This document shows positions 27,339-39,780 of a stretch of DNA of 64,000 nucleotides, in pieces. The stretch covers positions 1 to 64,000 of the forward strand of contig VXAA01000101.1 of NCBI GenBank assembly GCA_013399115.1, given 5' to 3'. Position 1 is the stretch's first letter; each line of letters begins with the position of its first letter. A program made the position numbers and the translations under genes. The notes under the pieces were generated by a model that was given only the letters and a program-made list of their open reading frames with translations, was not told where the DNA came from and did no database searches. Source of the DNA: Anseranas semipalmata (Eukaryota > Chordata > Aves > Anseriformes > Anseranatidae).

Positions 27339-29466
27339 ATTTGTGTTGGCCAGATTCCTCTGATTCACATTAGCTGGAAAAGAACTTCATAGTTTTCCAC
27401 AAAATAACATGGATTCACTCTGGAGTCAGTGAAAGAGACTGGGACACATTATGTTTTATGAGAAGACCTGACAGCAATCCTAGATGCTATGTGATGGGCC
27501 AGAGGCTGCTCACCTGTGTCATGGGCTGCTCTACATTGTGCAACAAGCTGGTCTAGCATCAGGAAATTGCCATGGCAGCAAAAAGCCATCTTATAATAAG
27601 ACACAAGACAAACGAGGGCTTCTGTGAAGCAAACCTGGTGCATAAAAGCAGCACTTTGCTTACTGTCTTTAGTGAAGAATCTTTTTTTAGCCCTTGCTAC
27701 TTTATTCCTTGCAACTTCCTTATTGATACAAACCATTAGTATACAAATCTCATATGCACAGAAGGAACAGCAGTCTGTGCTCGTCTTGCATCCTTGATCA
27801 CATTAGGTCCGTATGCAACCTCCAATGCCACAGGGCCAGAAGAGCTGCGGTAAGGTAAAGTCACTTTAAGATGCTTATATCAAATGAGTTTTCCATGCCT
27901 CTGCTCTGAGGTTGAGTAAGTCAGAAAACACAGAGTTCAGATGCTGCCCCCAGAGGTTGTGTCGCCAGCAAAGAAGTCAGGCATTGCTAATTACTGAAGT
28001 GCCTTACTGTGTCCTCCGGCTTAAGTAACTAAGGGACTGATCCAAAAAGACCACAGGAATCAGTGGGAATTTTCTTCCATTTACTTCAGAGAGCTTGGGG
28101 TCAGGCCTTTGTTACAATGTTCCAAAACCTGCTTAAATACACCTCGAGTTTCTGCTGGTCTGGTAAACTCTATCAATTGTTCCCAGATGCACTGTGCAGA
28201 AAATAATTTTCCTTTTCTGTGAGATTTCAAATACAAACAGCAAGCAATATGAGAAGTCTGTGGGCAGCTGGTTTGTCTTTTGTCCTAGAAACTCCAGACT
28301 GGCCATGCATAACCTTTCTTGTATAGAAAAAAATAACAATAATTCAAATTGATTTGGATGTGAGTGAAGTCAAAAGGTTTGAAAACTGGCTGAAAAGACC
28401 CTGGTTTGGGAGGAACTTCAAACATCACTGAGGAGAGAAATAAGAGGAACAGAGAATGCAACTGTGCACAGGAAATTTTAAAATGAAATTCAGACCAGAA
28501 AAGAAAAGTTAATAGATCTTCATTTGTACCCCAAGTATTTGCTTTGTTCCTGATCTCTCTTGCAGGTTTTAAATAGGTCTGATAAGGACACTGGCTTCAG
28601 TAAAGGTATTGCTGTTTATCCTCAGTGCTACTGGGAAATGTATCAGCTTCAAAGACTTTGAGACAACTGCATGCAGCCAGAAAAACATGCCCAAGTTTTT
28701 CACAGTTTTCAGGAAAAACAAATATGATTGCTATTTACATGTATTTTCCTATGTCATCCTTTTTCTCAAGATATGCCGGGAAGGGGACAACTAAGATTAT
28801 ACAGTTCAATGGAGATTTGGTATTTCCTAGCTCAGTGATGGATGTGTCTTTAAATACTGATCCTGAACACAGAAGAGAGAGAGTAGGCAGATTTGTTACT
28901 GTGACACTGGAGTAAAAGAATTTAAATCTAATATTAAGAGAATTTGAACTAAGCGTCACTTCTTACCGTAAGGGAAGTGTTTCCCTTGAAATGTGCTAAA
29001 AACCCTATTTCTTGGGATGCGTGTGAAACAGTGGAAGATAAGTAAACTGCAAGAGGCAGCCTTGCCTTGGCAGGAGGAAGAATCTTAAGGTCATGTTTGT
29101 CTAAAATAGATTCTGCAATGATTTTAAAGCACTTGACTTGAAATGGGGCTAATACAATGTTAGCAGCTGAATTCCTTACTTCAATGGAGGATAACCATCC
29201 AGTTGAAAGCATTCACACACTGATATATTTAGAAACCAACAACAGCCTAGTTTCATCTGATTGTCACACATGTAGGATGGGTGCTAGATACAAGTGACAC
29301 TGAGTAAAAACATAAAAGAGAAGGAGAGTTTAAGTATGAGGCACAGAGGCACTGTGTTCCCCTGTTCCAAGGAAAGGTCCAAGAGCCAGAAGAATTAGTT
29401 GAGATCTTGTCAAAGTCATTTATTTCAGGGGTTTAATGAAGCCTAGCTACCAAACTTATTTCAGGG

Positions 29467-29484
29467 AAAAAAAAAAAAAAAAAA
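29467..29484. repeat. Poly(A) tract, 18 A
   Basis: Uninterrupted A18 continuing into GAAAAAGAAAAG. Simple repeat; no insertion body recognised. Confidence 0.9.
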
Positions 29485-30337
29485 GAAAAAGAAAAGCTCA
29501 GGAGCTAGCCTTCACTTTGCAGTCATAAATTTGAGATGCTATATCTAGGATTTGTGGTTAAACGGTTAGCAATACAAAAAGTATCTGCTTTTATATCTAG
29601 TTCATTTTAGATAAAAGTCTATAGCCAAAATTGATTTATGGAACTAAATGAAGCAATTATGATCAGGCCACATAATATCTATACGCATGAAAATCTAGTG
29701 CATAAAAAGTAATTAGATAAGCCACCAATCCAATACACTGTTAGACATACTGTACAAATGAGCGACCTAATTTTTCTGTTGTGCTAGTGTTAAGCAGATG
29801 TAAAATAGGTTAAAATCACATGCAATGGGTTGGCGTGTGTTTTTTATTCAGACTGGGTTTGCCCTTACGTAATTTCAGTACAGCAGTGTACGGTTAGTGT
29901 CATGGGCAGCAGCAACAATTTACTAATATTTTTTTTGCTAGTTTAAATATTTGTTACTACATTAGGATGGACATAAAGATAGAAAGAAAAAGGAAGGAAG
30001 GGACTGTTTATTTGTGGGAGAAAATGCAGAAATACAAACTAATGGAGAAATAGGCAAACACTTCATCCAAGTTGATTTTCACATCCCTACAGCCATCACA
30101 ATTGAGCTTGGTAAAATCAATACAATTTACTTTTCTTTTGCTAGAAATAGCTGCCTGTTTCTCTTTAAGCAACTGGTTTGAAACTGCTTTCTCTCCTGTG
30201 TTTGTGATTTTTTTTTTCCTAGTCTGCATTTGGGGTAAACAGTCTTAGGGGTTGTGTAGCATTAACTCAGACACTGCTCTTCTCAGTCTTAAAAAGCTTG
30301 TGTATCCCATTTTTCCCTTGATAACCAAAACTCCAGC

Positions 30338-30402
30338 TTTGTTTTTTGTTTGTTTGTTTTGTTTGTGTGTTTGTTTTTGTTTTGTTTTGTTGTTATTTTT
30401 TA
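30338..30402. repeat. Imperfect GTTT/GTTTT simple repeat
   Basis: Irregular GTTT and GTTTT units interrupted by GTGTGT. The long open frame across it is an artefact of the low-complexity sequence. Confidence 0.85.
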
Positions 30403-32215
30403 ATGTTTTTTAGGTTAGGTAGATTGCAAGGTAAAGGAAGCAATTACACTAGTTTAAATCCATGGGTAGACTCTAACTGGCAGGTCAGCCTTCATTGTAG
30501 TTGCAATGGAAGAGGTAGGAAAGCTCAGCAAAGCAACCCCACGGTGGAGATGTACACTGAGGAGAGTGTAGGAAACCAAAACAGATGGACAGTACCTAGA
30601 CAAAACGAGAAGCCTCAGTAAAATACAATGGGAAATGTGGGGTTGATTCAGATATAAATAGCAAGTCTTGTTGCTTTTGTTATTGTAGATGCTGCCGTTG
30701 CTGGGTTTTACATATTCCTCACTCTTTATGCTTTTTTTCTATTTTGATTTTTTGCTTTTCCTGAGAAAATCAGATATATATCACATCAGCATTTTGAAAT
30801 GTGCTGCATTCACAAGCCTCCGAATGACAAAATACATGAAGAAATCTAACACAAAAGATGAATTGTAAAAAAATAGAATGATGCATAAAAACAGAAAACA
30901 GAAGAGTGTAGATTAAAATCCAAGAGGTGTTTATAGAACTGAGTCAACAAATCAGCTTGAACACATTCATACGTTTACTTTAGGACTATCTATAATTCAG
31001 TTTCTAGATTGTTTGCTTGAGTATGTAGGGTCTGATTGCCCTCTTGCTTGTTTGTTTAAATCAGGAACATCTTCAGTGCATTTACTAATATAACTGTGAC
31101 ATAATGGGGAGATGAGTCAGTCACAGAAAAAAATTATATAATGGCATTTAAAAAAGATGTGCCATAGTTTACTGTGAAGAAAAATAATTTATAAGCTCTC
31201 AGCAAAGATGTGAGCAAATCAGACTGTCTACTGGGGACCAGTTCTGCAGTGGCTCAAGCTCAATCTATGCTGGAGAAAGATCTGTTTGGGGACATCTGGC
31301 ACAGAATCCAGCCCAGTGCAGTGATTTCTCCCAGAGATACTATTGACTGCAATTCATGCTGGCCCTACGTATGCCAGTCAGCGGTCATTTCCGCATGCCG
31401 TCAGTCATAGCCATTCTGTTCTCCTCATTCCCAGAGTCTCATTCTACCAAAACCTTTTTTATCAACTTTCATGTCCAACACTGCTTTCACTCAGTCAGGA
31501 AGCAGAAATGAAGCCACATGATAGATTTGATCTCTTACAATTATTTGCCAATCTTGTTGGAGCAAAAGAGATCAAATGCAGAGAACAGTTCATATTCAGT
31601 CCACATCCTTAAACAAAATCAGCTTTGGATAATGAATACATTTGAGGAAATCGTGACTTGCATGCAAATAGTTCCACAAACAGGAAATGGAACTAAATCA
31701 ATTTGATAAATTAGTGCTTGCAGATGAGTCATTCAGACATACTTCTGTGATCACTGCATTGAGAGCCATCCGGAGTGGTCAGGAATAGAGGTTCTGTTTC
31801 CTGGCAAAGTATAAGGAGAGTGTCCATCCTACCCCATCCAGAAACCATCTAATGGTAGTTCCCAGGCAGCTCCCACTATTTACCACCTACCCTGAAGCTG
31901 CCATCTTGTTACTGGAAAAGCATGCCACAGTGACCAGGGGACATCTATGTGAGCACTGTAATTTACACCAAAGCTCAGGTCACTTTTCAGGGAGCTGTCA
32001 GAAAACAAAGCCACAGTTCTTTTCTGGTGAGCTGTTCGGTCTGTGAATGTTGGACACTGTCGGTGCGGAGATACTCTGCATCTTACAGCACGGGTGTGTA
32101 CATCATAGGATTGAACCATGCGTGTCGGGGGGGATTTCAGCCTCCTGAGCAACAATGTTACATCAGATTAAACTCAATGTGAATTTAACAGACCTAGGCT
32201 TCACTCCTAGTGTAT

Positions 32216-32662
32216 TCAGGGCAACAAAGCTGGTGAGGGGTCCGGAGAACAAGCCTTACGAGGAGCGGCTGAGGGAGCTGGGGTTGTTTAGCCTGGAGAA
32301 GAGGAGGCTCAGGGATGACCTTATCATTCTCTACAGATGCCTTAAAGGAGGCTGTAGCGAGGTGGAGATCGGTCTCTTCTCCCATGCGCCTAGTGATAGG
32401 ACGAGAGGAAATGGGCTTAAGTTGCACCAGGGGAGGTGTAGGTTAGATATGAGGAAAAACTTTACTGAAAGGGTTGTGAGGCATTAGAACAGGCTGCCCA
32501 GGGAAATGGTTGAGTTACCATCCCTAGAGGTCTTCGAAAATACGTGTAGATGTAGAGCTTAGTGATATGGTTTAATGGTGGACTTGGTAGTGTTAGGTTA
32601 TAGGTTGGACTGGATGATCTTGGAGGTCTTTTCCAACCTAAATGATTCTGTGATTCTGTGTA
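32216..32662 (+). mobile_element. CR1 LINE 3' end, 5'-truncated, plus strand
   Basis: The element starts near TCAGGGCAACAAAG and covers the end of ORF2 plus the 3' UTR. The translated motifs [19 protein letters not shown] and [11 protein letters not shown] are the conserved C-terminal end of CR1 ORF2, and the frame closes with TAG at 32485-32487. The 3' UTR has the usual order: AACAGGCTGCCCAGGGAAAT, GAGCTTAGTGATATGG, GGTTGGACTGGATGATCTT, TTTTCCAACCTAAATG. It ends in two ATTCTGTG octamers. About 450 bp remain of a roughly 4.5 kb full-length element, and such 5' truncation is typical for CR1. The last 105 bp closely match the minus-strand copy at 62077-62206, so the two probably belong to the same subfamily. 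It is dead as a transposon. Confidence 0.95.
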
Positions 32663-35210
32663 TTTATCTTATTTTACTTCTGTGTTCATCTAGGTATATC
32701 TACATGGGGGAAAACAAAGATTCCAAGTAGTTAGCTGGGTGTGTGAAAGTAAGCTGGCTATTTTCATGTAGGATACAGCTATGAAATAATGTGCAAACGA
32801 ATAATTAGATTCCTTAGTGCTGATCATAGACCTATCCACGTCTCTGATACTTTACAAAAGGGGTGAGAACATGGCAGCTGATATAGGGTGTTAGGCAACC
32901 ATGCACACTTATGTGTGCTGCGCTGGCTTCCTATGGTGTTATGACCACAGCTACCCTTTGGAGAGGTTAACGATATATTGGCTCCAAGAGAATTTGATGC
33001 AAAATGATTTCACACCATTTCTTACCTTTCCACTGAATAGATACAAAGGTTGGTAGATAATATTGTTGAGTCATTGATGCTACCAGGTAGAGCAATTCTG
33101 TTTTTATTTCTCTGTCTTTCTGGGGACCCAATCTCCTTTTCTGTCAGATAAGGCTGAGAAGATGGACTTTGTATTCCCACATATCAAAAAGCAGGTATTG
33201 TCTGCCTGGAAAATAACAAATCTGTTGCTAATAAACCAAGAAGGAATAGGAGAAACTTGTGGGGAGGACTTAATCAGGAATATACTGATAAGTATAAGTG
33301 CTTTTTGCTCAGCAGAGGTAGGCATTGTGTATGCATATTTGTGGGTGAGAAAGAAATGCTTTCAAAAACACGCACATTTTTCAGTGAAGGTAGAATAACA
33401 GTTTTTACTCCTGAGAATACTCAGGTGACAGACAAAGTAGTGCTTAAAGAAACTTTGAGCTGAAGTGTTATTTCTACAGCCATTATCAGCTGCACTCCCA
33501 TGACTAAAATGCGTTCCTCCAGAGAGAGAGGAAAGCTAGCAGAGCTTCTTGCCAATTCACAGGAAATCTTTTTTTCTTCTTCAGAAAGGAGCAGAGGGAG
33601 TACTAGGTGAAAAAATTAACTTTGCTCAGACCAAATTTTCAGTATACAAACAGACATGAAACAGACAATTATATAAGAAGTTAAAGCCCCAGTCACACAA
33701 CAGGGAATCCCAGTGCCTCTTTTTTTTAATGGCATGGTGACATTTGAGACCGGATGAGCCTTGCTCTTTCAGACTGCAGAGCACACAGTGAGGTAGTAAA
33801 AGGTTTAAATTGTCAAAACTGTAAATCACTTTGAGGAGTTCTATTTTTCAGTGTTCCATACCTAAAACAATATCACTTTGTGCATTATTAATCAAAGACC
33901 AGAATATATTTCTGTTACACATTCTGTATTAGGATAGCATAGACATTTATGGTAGATGGAGCCAAACCACACTTACATCGGTTTGATGGTATGACTAACT
34001 GACATAACAAGTTTCTGTCATCTCTCAGTGAAACAGAGATTATCAAACCCATTTTGCAGATGGAAAAGCAAAGACTTTCACATATGTTCTGTGGCAAAAT
34101 TTGAAAAACTGTTAATTTTCAGGGCTCATTCTGTCTCTGCTGTGCAGATCTGCCTCCTTCTCGTTAAATACCATCACTGAGGCCAAAGGGCATAAGGTGC
34201 AACTAGTAGGTGAAGCAAGCACACAAAGAAAGAGGTAGCCCACAGCTGATGCGCTTCCAGAGACCCCATTCTGCGGTTTTTTAGTTTCAGCCCTCTCTCC
34301 TAAGAGTTGTGTAGATTTAAAGATATGTTTCCCAGTTACTTCTCTGTTTCCTTTTTAGAACAGCATTATAATATACCATGGCACTCTGTCAGCACAGATC
34401 TTTTCGAGTGACATGCGGAGAGATGTTTTGAAAGCGATGATAAGTAAGGGTTAAAAAATGCTTGGTGGAACAAGCTGGTGTCTCCAAATTCAATTTGGCA
34501 ATTTTAGGTTGTCCCAAAATACCCATTGAGAGACATCTCGTGAAACGCTTTTAAAAAATAATGTTTTTCTGGATAGGAAGATTTTTTTCTCATTTCTGTT
34601 TTGTGCAGAAAAGGGTTGGCAGTATGAAGAAGTGAGAGGAAAAACTCTGTTTTTCAAAGTACAACTACATATTAGCCAGTACCTTCTGTATAAAGTAGCT
34701 GAATTCAGTACATTGCTTGTACAGTTGGTCATTAGCTTTGGCCATTAGCCTGGTGTTCTGGAGTGCCAGGGCAGAGGAAGAGAAACAGAGAACAATAACA
34801 CCTTTGAACTTCAGACAGCAGAAAAGAAGTCAGGAACATATTTTCAGCAATATACACAATGGTATCACATGGGAAGAATTCTAGCCATGTCAGTGTATCA
34901 AAACAAGCATTCCCCCAAAATCAGAAAATACATTTGTCTGATTGTCAAGCTCCATTTGAAAATGTGGTTTAAACACCACGCGTGTCTATGACTGCACTGA
35001 ATATATCATCACTATTAGATGAGAAATGGAAAACGCCAGGGGTCATGAGAAAAACAGCCAGCCAGAAGGAGTGATGGGAAGCAGTAAGATTTTGAAACTG
35101 ACTGTGATTAAATATCTTTGTATTGAAGGAAAGAGTTAATGTTAGGAATACTTATGTAAAGCATATCTAATTCACTGAGATGAACAAATTATCTAGGGTT
35201 GAGCTAAAAA

Positions 35211-35375
35211 GACCCCTGGTTTTAGACTACAAGAGAAAGACCACTGCTTTGAACTACAAGAAGTCAAAAAATCCCGCTTTGAACTACAAAAAGAGGTACC
35301 AGTAAGAAGAACCTTGCTTTAGCCATGCAGCAAAAGAATTCTGCTTTGAAATACAAGTAGGGCAAAAAAAAAATC
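35211..35375. repeat. Degenerate minisatellite built on GCTTTGAACTACAAG
   Basis: Variants of one 15-base core start at about 35218 (GGTTTTAGACTACAAG), 35246 (GCTTTGAACTACAAG), 35276 (GCTTTGAACTACAAA), 35316 (GCTTTAGCCATGCAG) and 35343 (GCTTTGAAATACAAG). Spacings are 28, 30, 40 and 27 bases. Linkers are purine-rich and often contain AAGA. The irregular spacing argues for an old tandem repeat that has decayed, or for reiterated protein-binding sites. Confidence 0.75.
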
Positions 35376-35834
35376 CTATCATACTCTGCGATGAAATGAA
35401 GTAAGAACTGTGCTTCTAAAACAAAGACAACCCAGATTTGGGCATTTGAAAAAGAACAAGGAAAAACAGCTGTAAATACAGCAGTAGAGTTGTGTTATCT
35501 AATGGTCAATGTACAGGATATTAAAGAGCTTCTGAGTCATGGTTGCTGTTAATCTGGGCTCTCCTTAGCTGCTTACCCAACTGCTTCACTTGTTCCCTCT
35601 GTAAAACAAAGCTGATGATGCTTACCTAACTAATAGAAGTGGGGTGTTTTTTACAGTACTTTGAAAATGTTAAGCCTTGTGTACATGCTAAGTATCTTTA
35701 TTATACTTTACTATGGATGATTACAATGCAAAGGAAAGAATAAAAGCCTGCTTTAATATAGTAAAGATAAATGAACATTCTAGCTGTAAACAAGAGTAGC
35801 TAATGTAGAAAAAAAAAAAATCAAAAGACTGAAT

Positions 35835-35869
35835 AAAAGAAAAAAAGAGGAGGGGAGGGGGAAAAGAAG
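35835..35869. repeat. 35-base pure polypurine tract
   Basis: Only A and G occur from AAAAGAAAAAAAGAGG through AGGGGAGGGGG to AAAAGAAG. The GAGGAGGGGAGGGGG core could adopt triplex or single-stranded structure. Simple repeat by origin. Confidence 0.85.
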
Positions 35870-37988
35870 TAAGTAAGAACACTCTTCCAGGTTCATCCAT
35901 CATCTGTGAAATGGAAATGACTTGGAAATGACTTGCAACAAGGTGAATTTCCACATGGAAATGACTTGCAGCAAGTGAAGTGCTGTTTGCTTCCCTCCTA
36001 CTGGATGTAGTAGGCCTCTTGCTGTCGCATTGCCATCTGGTGGGGAAAGCTGCTGCAGAGAAAAGCGATGCTTTCACAGCATGTGCTCTCCAGGGAAGGT
36101 TATCCAGGTAGAGCTGAAGCAGGAGCCCCCTGGTATCGAAACTAGAAATGCCGCTGCCTGCAAAGGCCATGGCTTGATTGATCTCTCTGGGTGCTCCACC
36201 GTACCGAGGAGACCAACTGTGCCAATCTGAGAGCAAATGCCATACATAATGGTGCTTCTGCTAATGGGTAGACAGAAGAAGGCTAGTCATGCTGAAGAGG
36301 ATGTGCTGAATACTTCAAAAAATAATATGTAATTAGGGAGACATATGGGTAAATGAATTCTGAAGACTTGGTACTTTAGCCGCTCAACTGTATGCTGTAG
36401 CTAGCTCTTTTCTTTAATATTTCCAGTGAAAATGGAGAAATAATGAGACAGAACATATGTACTTGTACTTCTAAATGCATTAAATGAAGAGTTTGCTTTG
36501 GATGGCCTGATAATTATGTCCAGAATAATGAAGATATATGAGGAAAACACAAAATTAACTTTGCCTTGCAAAAAAAAAAAAAATCAAAATGTGCTGAATT
36601 CAGTAGTATTTCCTCCTCAAACACACACAACAGAGGAAAGTAAGAAAGAAGCTGGCAGGAACAGAAAGGTCCACGTTCTTCAGAATGTTTTGCCATTTCA
36701 GAAGTGAATACTAAGTATGGTATAAATTTGTTGCATTTGCAAACAAAGTCAGCCTGTTAAGTCAAACCTTTCCAAAGAAAATGTTGATCTTTGTGGGCTA
36801 AAACATTTCCAATATATAACAAGACGTATCAATTGATATAGGAGTGCCTTGGACAAAACTAGATTCCCTGAAGTTATTTTATCTTCATGAATGAAATGCT
36901 TAAAGTCAGTCTTGTTCAGGGAGGCCAGATTCTGAGCTCATTTCCGCCAGTGTTTGTCAGATCAGCTCTGCTGACTCCATTCATCAGCCCTGCAGCAGTA
37001 AGGTTTCTGTGGCATCACTCAAAGGCATCAAAACAGAAAGTCCTTCAAATATTGATTCTGCCACAAAGTATTAGGCACACTGTTACATTTGATTTTTATG
37101 GATTGTTACCTTCATCATAGACCTTTCTATTCCACATGCCCCCGAGACGAATGAACGTGCATGCTAAACAGAGCCTATCAAACACTGTTCTTCACTCATT
37201 TTAAACCATATATTTCAACAAGCAGGATGAAATTCAGCATGCCACAAAAAGCTTCCAGGGAACTGCAGTTCACCTTCCTGTCAGACCGAGAGCAGTATGG
37301 ACTTAGGTACTGCCCAAGGACATCCTGCACAGGGAACAACTGTGCTCTTTCAAGCTGCATGATTGAATCACAAGACACTGGAACAAACCATCTCAAGCTC
37401 CCTAAAGATGTTGTAGAAATGAAATATGGACCCATTTTCCTCCTGAAGCTTGTGATAACCCTTCTCTCAACACAGTGATGAGGCCTGGAAAGCAAAATGC
37501 ATAGAGATCTTCTGACCAGTAATGAGATGGTATGACATCAAGCTCTACCCACATTGTGGTACCTGCACCAGAACAAAGCCTTGGGCTTTCCACAGCCTAT
37601 ATGGATTATTTAGGGTTTTGTCTTCTGGCTTAAGGCAACATGGAGATGTTTAGAAGATAAAAATGAAAACCTAAATTCAAGAATATGAGGCTTTGAAAAT
37701 CCCTTCAATGTGAGGAGATACTTTTGCCCTTCTTTCTGCATGACTTCTGTTACATAACACTGAATTCTGGTTAAATATGTCTGTCAATTCATGTGGGCCA
37801 TATGGAATTTAAATGATTTGAAAAACAGATACCATTCAGCTTGGGGATTTTAAGAATGTAAGCCTTGATCCTCCCTTGCATCATCCACAGGTTGACAGCT
37901 TCCACCAATTCAAGATCAGAGTAAACTGGGTGGGAAATGTTATTAAATCTGAATATTTAATACCCACTAAAGGCATATGACAGCAATT

Positions 37989-38006
37989 AAAAAAAAAAAA
38001 AAAAAA
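37989..38006. repeat. Poly(A) tract, 18 A
   Basis: Uninterrupted A18; no retrocopy body recognised upstream. Confidence 0.9.
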
Positions 38007-38244
38007 GGTGCAGAATTAACCCCACAGAATGTACTATAGCCCCTGCTTCCCAGGATTGTTATGTAAAATGCAAAGACATATATATACCATTATGACTCCA
38101 CCAATGCCAGTGGAAACATTATGTAATCCAAAAGAGTTAAATCTGTTTCCAGCCAAAAGGAACTTGTCCTTGCATTTATGACTTACTCAGCTTGCAGGTT
38201 TAAACCAGAAATCATGGAAAAGCAGAAAATACACTTTACAAAAT

Positions 38245-38270
38245 ATCTCTCTCTTTCCCTCTCTCTCTCT
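38245..38270. repeat. CT dinucleotide-rich microsatellite
   Basis: Two CT runs joined by TTTCCC, about 26 bases of pure pyrimidine. Confidence 0.9.
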
Positions 38271-39759
38271 GAAAATGCAAAATACTTACCTCAAATCTTC
38301 TTCAGTGTTTCTGGAATCAACAGTCCACATAGCTAGAGGAAAAAGTGTTACAAGGTTGTTTTTCTGTTAAGTGCCTACCAATGTGCAAATGCACAGTGTC
38401 TCGCAGAAATCACACTGATATTTGTCTGTGGGCATATTTCACCCCAGCAAAAGTTTATCAAGTACAAGGAAGGGACGAACACGCTATGACAATGGACTCC
38501 ATGCCCGTGATTTGGCATTGCAAGCAGTACTGCAGTATAGCAATGGAAGAGGCTGTCATACTCGGTTCATTTGGGTTTCAGGTTGTACAGTGAAGAAGCA
38601 TTTGTAGATCAAGAAAAATAAATGCTACTATGACAAGATTGGTTACTTAAGTTATAACAAGATACGTTAATCAGGAGTTATAGCTGAAATACAAGGCAGA
38701 ACACATAAATGATAAGACACTTGCCATTTTTACATTCTTTAGCAATCCTAACTTTTACCTTGCAAACTCTTTTATTTCACTTAGTATCCTGCAGGACAGA
38801 GATGTTTATATGGCTATTTAATTAAAACCAATTATCACAAAGTGATTCCATTTTCTGCATTGCAGTCCCTTTGCTTTACTTAGGACTGCTCTGAATTTAC
38901 ATCAGCTTGACAATTAAAGCTCCAAACCAGTTGTGAAAGCCTTTTATATCTGGTTTTCATTAGTTCATATTAAACGATTCATTGGCTTGATTTTCACTTC
39001 AGCGAGCCTTCTCATAAAATCTGCTTAGGCATAATGGTGATACCACATAGGAAGTGAAATGAATTAATACATCAGCAGAAACACTAACTAGAAGGCTATT
39101 TTCTTTCTCACATTTTATTATTTTGCAGATATACTTGTCAGTCATGTGCAAGATATACTGAGACCAGGAGAGTGGGAAAGCAGCACTAAGTCAAAGAGAC
39201 GCTTTGACGCTGCATTCTAGGTTCATTTGCTGAAGCAGGTGTAGTCAGCAAGTCTCTAGTAAGGGAATTATCCTCTACATGGTCTCTTAGTATTATAATA
39301 GTGCCCACTAAAGCCGCAATAATTAAGGATCTCTCAGCATTTCATTACAAAACCATATTTCTAAGTGGGTCTAGAAATTGAATATACAGAAATTTTGCTT
39401 CTTGTTCAAATGTCTTCCTAAAATCAGCATTCTGAGTGGATTCTTAAAAAATACACATATTAATTTGTTGATAAGAATGACTTAATGAGTATTTAGGTCA
39501 GAAAACACAGAGGAATAGCTCTAACCCAGCACAAAGAAATGCTTTACCATCTTCCAGATTTGTGCAAGTGTTGTATAAAATGTACAAAATGCCCCTGCAG
39601 ACAGGAGAAGACATAGATGATCAAAACCATATCTGTTTAGCAGGTAGGGAGCACCCTTGCATTTATAGGTTTTTGATGTTTGGTGGAAGGCCCATACCAG
39701 CTAATTGAAAATATGAATCTGCAAGATCTCAAGTATTATTAATCTTATTAAAAGTCTGG

Positions 39760-39780
39760 AAAAAAAAAAAAAAAAAAAAA
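39760..39780. repeat. Poly(A) tract, 21 A
   Basis: Uninterrupted A21 after AAAGTCTGG. No target-site duplication recognised. Confidence 0.9.

Larger units (their letters stand above)
17166..32215. other. AT-rich unique non-coding DNA
   Basis: No gene is supported across this 15 kb. Open frames reach 133 codons (21139-21540, plus strand) but lack recognisable motifs. Visible items are the 22-bp palindrome at 18167-18188, a doubled GTAAATGGGG at about 19000-19018, local direct duplications at 23641-23690 and 27291-27338, a hairpin plus direct repeat at 26348-26391, A18 at 29467-29484 and a GTTT-rich tract at 30338-30402. Just before the CR1 at 32.2 kb, positions 32040-32120 contain several CpGs and a G7 run and may be an unidentified older repeat. 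Confidence 0.55.

Noticed and set aside
32155..32487. 110-codon plus-strand open frame
   Set aside because: As a host gene: it is the C-terminal end of CR1 ORF2 preceded by unrelated sequence, and is covered by the mobile element entry.
35721..36236. 171-codon minus-strand open frame, the longest complete frame in the window
   Set aside because: It crosses a polypurine tract and tandem 12-mers, has poly-F and poly-S low complexity, no domain, and a competing plus-strand frame. Consistent with chance.
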